The translations under genes were made by a program, and so were the position numbers. Positions 60,506-64,000 of a stretch of DNA of 64,000 nt are shown in pieces. This DNA comes from Levilactobacillus brevis ATCC 14869 = DSM 20054 (lineage in GTDB: Bacteria; Bacillota; Bacilli; Lactobacillales; Lactobacillaceae), in assembly GCF_001433855.1 (NCBI RefSeq), contig NZ_AZCP01000006.1, forward strand, positions 1-64,000, written 5' to 3'. Every line of letters starts with the position of its first letter. Within the stretch, counting starts at the first letter, position 1. The notes under the pieces are model-generated. The model was not told the DNA's origin and ran no database searches. It saw only the letters and a list, made by a program, of their open reading frames with translations.

Positions 60506-62530
60506 TTACGCCTCTTCCCAATCATCCCCACTGTGGTGTGGGTCCTGAATTCGCTTGAATAATTTTTCCAAATCCTGATCCGTGAAATGAACCAAAACCG
60601 GTCGGCCATGTGGACAGTTGAAAGGATTCTCAGCTGTTGCCAATTTCTGGAGTAACGCCCGGGCTTGCTGATCGTCAAGGTGATGATTGGCTTTAATTGC
60701 CCGTTTACAACTCATCATAATTGCCGTCTTTTCCCGAAAAGCAGCGACCGAGATTTTGCCATCTTTGAGTACCCAATCAATCATTTCTTGAATGGTTGCC
60801 GTCTCTTGTCCTGCTTTGAACCACGTTGGATGTTCGTGCACAATGAAGCTGTTTGGTCCAAATGAGTCTAAGTGAATGCCCACACTTGCCAATGTTTCCA
60901 AGTGATTCGTCAACTCCAAGACATCCGTCGTTGGATAATCTAATACGATTGGCACCAATAATTTCTGTTCATCATCACTGACTTCTCCAATTGCCTGACG
61001 GTAAAATTCATAATTCACCCGTTCTTGAGCCGCGTGTTGGTCAACCAGGTATAGGCCATCATCCGCTTCTGCTAACAAGTAAGTTCCATGAACCTGTCCT
61101 AAATAGCGCAAAGTTGGGAACCGTTGTGCGGGTGTTGCTTGAACGGGTTCAATTGGTGCTATTGACTCTACGGCAGGCTGGTCGACAGCATCTGGGGCCG
61201 CGGATTGTCCCAATGGCGCGGCGACCTGCTCTTGCCGATACTTGGCATCAAATTGCTGAACTGCTGGTGTCGCAAAATCACGCTTATCATGAACCACGAC
61301 TGGTTCAACGGGGACTTCCTCCGGCGTTTGTAACGGTGCGGGCTGCCCCGCTGACGTCGCGACCGGCGCAGCGTCACTGGGCTGGGCAGCACTTTCACTA
61401 GGCATCTGTTGGGCACCACGAACCTGCCGATCGGACATGTCGTACTTGGCCGAGACGTCATTTAACGCCATCGTCAGTTGATCTGTTGTTTTAGTTTCTG
61501 GTTGTTTGGTTTGGACCTCATCAAAAACATCTGGAATCAGATTTTCTTGGGACAAGCGCTTGAAGACGGTCTCTTGAATGAGCTGGGTTAACTCAGCTTC
61601 TTGGCTGATGCGTACTTCTTGCTTGGTTGGATGCACGTTCACATCCACTAAAAGTGGATCCATCTGGATGTCTAAAACCGCCAGTGGGTAGCGACCAACC
61701 ATTAACTTGGAGCCGTATCCCGCAATCAACGCCTTACTCAATTGAAAGTTGTGGATATAACGCCCATTCAACAAAAGTGAAATATACTGCCGACTTGCAC
61801 GCGTCAGTTCCGGTAAACTTACATATCCCGTTATCCGAAAGTCTGGATTTTGCCCACTAATCGCCACCATCTTGCGGGCACTCTGGACACCATAAATACC
61901 GGCAATGACTTGTTGTAAGTCACCACGCCCAGTTGTCCGGGTCAGCTCGCGACCATTATGGACTAATGAAAAAGCAACCGTCGGATAACTCAGTGCTAAG
62001 CGATTAACGATATCCGTAATCCGCGCTAATTCCGTTGCTGGTGACTTCAGATACTTCAACCGAGCAGGAACGTTACCAAACAGCTCTTTAACAATCACCG
62101 TGGTTCCCTTACGCGCTTCGGCCGCCTTGTGTTCTTGAATAATCCCACCGACATTATGAATCTCAGTTCCGACACCGCCAGTTGACGTAATCAAGGTCAC
62201 ATCGGCGACAGACGCGATACTAGGCAACGCTTCACCACGAAAGCCCAACGACTTAATCCGAAACAAGTCACGCCGATCCGTAATTTTACTGGTAGCATGC
62301 CGCTTAAAAGCCATCTCACTATCTTCATCGGCAATCCCATCACCGTCATCAACAACGACAATACGCTGTAGGCCGGCTTCTTCTACCGTAATATCAATTT
62401 GCGTGCTGTGAGCATCGATGGCATTTTCCACCAATTCTTTAACCACTGAGGCTGGTCGCTCAACCACTTCACCCGCTGCAATCTGGTCAGCTAGAACTGA
62501 CGCTAATTCATGAATTTTTGGCACTGCCAT
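60506..62530 (-). CDS. mutL: DNA mismatch repair protein MutL
   Basis: A 674-residue protein. The GHKL ATPase is N-terminal ([24 protein letters not shown]), then a long Gln/Ala/Pro-rich linker (about 335-470), then the endonuclease domain with [12 protein letters not shown] (DQHA-x2-E-x4-E), ACKRAIKAN and the CPHGRP zinc site. QKLLVP fits the clamp-binding motif Q-x-[LI]-L-x-P. Nicking activity is thus expected, as in MutH-free bacteria. ATG 62530 is close to AAAGGAG; GTG 62524 is better spaced and gives the usual M-P-K-I-H start. It follows mutS by 15 bases. Confidence 0.97.
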   Translation of the reverse strand: MAVPKIHELASVLADQIAAGEVVERPASVVKELVENAIDAHSTQIDITVEEAGLQRIVVVDDGDGIADEDSEMAFKRHATSKITDRRDLFRIKSLGFRGEALPSIASVADVTLITSTGGVGTEIHNVGGIIQEHKAAEARKGTTVIVKELFGNVPARLKYLKSPATELARITDIVNRLALSYPTVAFSLVHNGRELTRTTGRGDLQQVIAGIYGVQSARKMVAISGQNPDFRITGYVSLPELTRASRQYISLLLNGRYIHNFQLSKALIAGYGSKLMVGRYPLAVLDIQMDPLLVDVNVHPTKQEVRISQEAELTQLIQETVFKRLSQENLIPDVFDEVQTKQPETKTTDQLTMALNDVSAKYDMSDRQVRGAQQMPSESAAQPSDAAPVATSAGQPAPLQTPEEVPVEPVVVHDKRDFATPAVQQFDAKYRQEQVAAPLGQSAAPDAVDQPAVESIAPIEPVQATPAQRFPTLRYLGQVHGTYLLAEADDGLYLVDQHAAQERVNYEFYRQAIGEVSDDEQKLLVPIVLDYPTTDVLELTNHLETLASVGIHLDSFGPNSFIVHEHPTWFKAGQETATIQEMIDWVLKDGKISVAAFREKTAIMMSCKRAIKANHHLDDQQARALLQKLATAENPFNCPHGRPVLVHFTDQDLEKLFKRIQDPHHSGDDWEEA

Positions 62531-62545
62531 CCGCTCCTTTCGTCA

Positions 62546-64000
62546 TTATTTAGTCAGCTTTTGTTGCCACTGGTAGACCTGATTCATAATCGCCATGGGG
62601 GTCATCCCCATGAGATTCAACTGACTGATCTGTTCCAATACCTTAGCCTGAGCTGGGCTCAACTCTGGGGCATCTGAGAACAACGATAATTGTTGGTCCG
62701 TTTCCGGAACTGCTGCCACCTTTTCTTGCGGTTCTGACGCGCTTGCGACAACGTCCTGTGCTACCACCGAATCACTTACCGGTGCTTGGGCAGGCTCAGC
62801 CGGTGCACTGCTTGACTGAGAAGCAGCTGCTACTGGCTGATTAGCCGCACTTTGTTCCAGATCTGTCAAAATAACTTCGGCACGTTGAAGCAGCTTGGTT
62901 GGCATTCCTGCTAACTTGGCCACGTGAATACCGTAAGACTTGTCCGCAGGGCCTGGTTGCATCTGGTGCAAGAAAACTAAGTCGCCATCTCGTTCAACGG
63001 CACCCACATGAACATTCTTTAATTGCTTGAGTGATTCATCTAAAGCCGTTAGTTCGTGATAGTGCGTTGAGAACAACGTCTTGGCATGAACGCGATTATG
63101 AACGTACTCAATGATCGCTTGAGCCAAAGCCATCCCATCATAGGTCGCCGTTCCCCGGCCAATTTCATCAAATAGAATCAAACTGTTAGCCGTGGCGTGA
63201 CTCAGTGCCCGATTGGCCTCTTGCATTTCGACCATGAACGTACTCTGCCCCGAAATTAAATCATCGGCCGCACCAATCCGTGTAAAGATCTGATCGAAGA
63301 TGGGCATTTCAGCTGCTTCAGCTGGGACAAAGCAACCCATTTGCGCCATAATCACCGTCAAGGCTAATTGGCGCATATAGGTACTTTTACCAGACATATT
63401 GGGTCCCGTAATCAGCAAAATATTGGTTTGGTCATCCATCGTAACATCATTGGGCACATAAGATTGTCGGCCTAATACTTTTTCAACCACCGGATGCCGA
63501 CCTTGGGTAATCTTTAACTGATGACCACTCACTAGCTTAGGCTGAACAAAGTGATAGTCTTCGCTGACGACTGCAAAGCTCTGCAAGACATCCAAACTGG
63601 CGATAACTGCGGCTAATTTTTGCAGTCTCGTAATGGCCGCTTTAACTTGTTCGCGAAGTTCCACGAACAACTTATATTCCAACGCCACCGATTTTTCCTC
63701 AGCCTCTAAAATCAACCGTTCTTTTTCCTTTAATTCTGGTGTCGAGAACCGTTCGGCATTGGTCAAAGTCTGTTTTCGCTCATAGCGGTCGGCCGGTAAT
63801 TTACTCAAATTGACCTTAGTCACTTCAATGTAATAGCCAAAGACATGGTTGTAGCCAATTTTTAAATTATTAATCCCAGTAACTTCACGTTCATGGGCTT
63901 CCAATTCGGCTAACCAGGTCTTCCCATTACGCATAGCGTCACGATACTCGTCAAGTTGCGCATTAAACCCATCACGAATAACGCCACCATCGGCAACGGA
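62546..64000 (-). CDS. mutS: DNA mismatch repair protein MutS, C-terminal part (cut by window edge)
   Basis: About 485 C-terminal codons are present and the 5' part is outside. Visible are the end of the lever ([13 protein letters not shown]), the clamp, the ATPase (Walker [10 protein letters not shown], Walker [17 protein letters not shown]) and the helix-turn-helix ending. Before the C-terminal helices comes an Ala/Ser/Gln/Pro-rich insert that ends in QLSLF, a sliding-clamp binding motif. It recognises mismatches and recruits MutL. The frame is open to base 64000, so this is truncation by the window and not a broken gene. Confidence 0.97.
   Translation of the reverse strand, partial: SVADGGVIRDGFNAQLDEYRDAMRNGKTWLAELEAHEREVTGINNLKIGYNHVFGYYIEVTKVNLSKLPADRYERKQTLTNAERFSTPELKEKERLILEAEEKSVALEYKLFVELREQVKAAITRLQKLAAVIASLDVLQSFAVVSEDYHFVQPKLVSGHQLKITQGRHPVVEKVLGRQSYVPNDVTMDDQTNILLITGPNMSGKSTYMRQLALTVIMAQMGCFVPAEAAEMPIFDQIFTRIGAADDLISGQSTFMVEMQEANRALSHATANSLILFDEIGRGTATYDGMALAQAIIEYVHNRVHAKTLFSTHYHELTALDESLKQLKNVHVGAVERDGDLVFLHQMQPGPADKSYGIHVAKLAGMPTKLLQRAEVILTDLEQSAANQPVAAASQSSSAPAEPAQAPVSDSVVAQDVVASASEPQEKVAAVPETDQQLSLFSDAPELSPAQAKVLEQISQLNLMGMTPMAIMNQVYQWQQKLTK

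Overview
The window is a stretch of chromosome from a low-to-medium GC Gram-positive bacterium of the family Lactobacillaceae. The evidence is the divergent ccpA/pepQ pair with a cre site, the seven-gene comG operon followed by ytxK and ackA, the order mutS-mutL-ruvA-ruvB-queA-tgt-yajC, WxL and LPXTG surface proteins, and an alaS T-box leader. A member of, or close to, Lactiplantibacillus fits, but the genus is an inference. No rRNA, tRNA, insertion sequence, prophage or CRISPR array is visible. Most genes lie on the minus strand.

Layout. 0-6 kb: an S1-domain protein, a cyclophilin, a PgpA-like protein, a DedA protein, then a redox island (MerR regulator, degenerate SDR, aldo/keto reductase, SDR). 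A promoter-and-terminator unit at 5.88-6.02 kb looks like an unannotated small RNA. 6-13.6 kb: an amino acid permease and a surface-protein cluster (LPXTG adhesin, lectin/WxL protein, small WxL protein), with a 0.6 kb apparently non-coding stretch behind it. 13.6-20 kb: the yunD-yutD-yutF-TIGR01906 operon, a metallophosphoesterase, an aldo/keto reductase and a second permease. 20-27 kb: ackA, ytxK, the comG DNA-uptake pseudopilus operon and yebC. 27-36 kb: a glutamine-type ABC importer, a four-helix membrane protein of unknown function, ccpA/pepQ, two envelope-stress-type small proteins, an MscS channel, and an ArsR-controlled MFS exporter together with a 52-residue membrane protein.

37-41 kb is the most unusual accessory region. 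It is a compact operon of a Mor-type regulator and three zinc-ribbon proteins. One of these carries an extracytoplasmic class-A beta-lactamase-like serine hydrolase and another a PrsW-type intramembrane protease. A ribbon-helix-helix-like gene is divergent from it. I read it as a candidate envelope-sensing and regulated-proteolysis module; this is an inference. 41-64 kb is housekeeping: CbpB, YfcE-type phosphoesterase, RdgB and MurI; YslB; TrxA, MutS2, CvpA and ZapA; YrzB, RuvX, IreB and AlaS (T-box); a CshB-type helicase, NrnA and DinB; YajC, Tgt, QueA, RuvB, RuvA, MutL and the C-terminal part of MutS, which runs off the right edge.

Working together: CcpA probably feeds back on its own promoter and on pepQ. 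The comG operon plus ytxK and ackA form the usual lactobacillar block. The right end is a DNA repair and tRNA modification (queuosine) block. Several starts were moved from the longest reading frame to the codon with a Shine-Dalgarno match; these are stated entry by entry.
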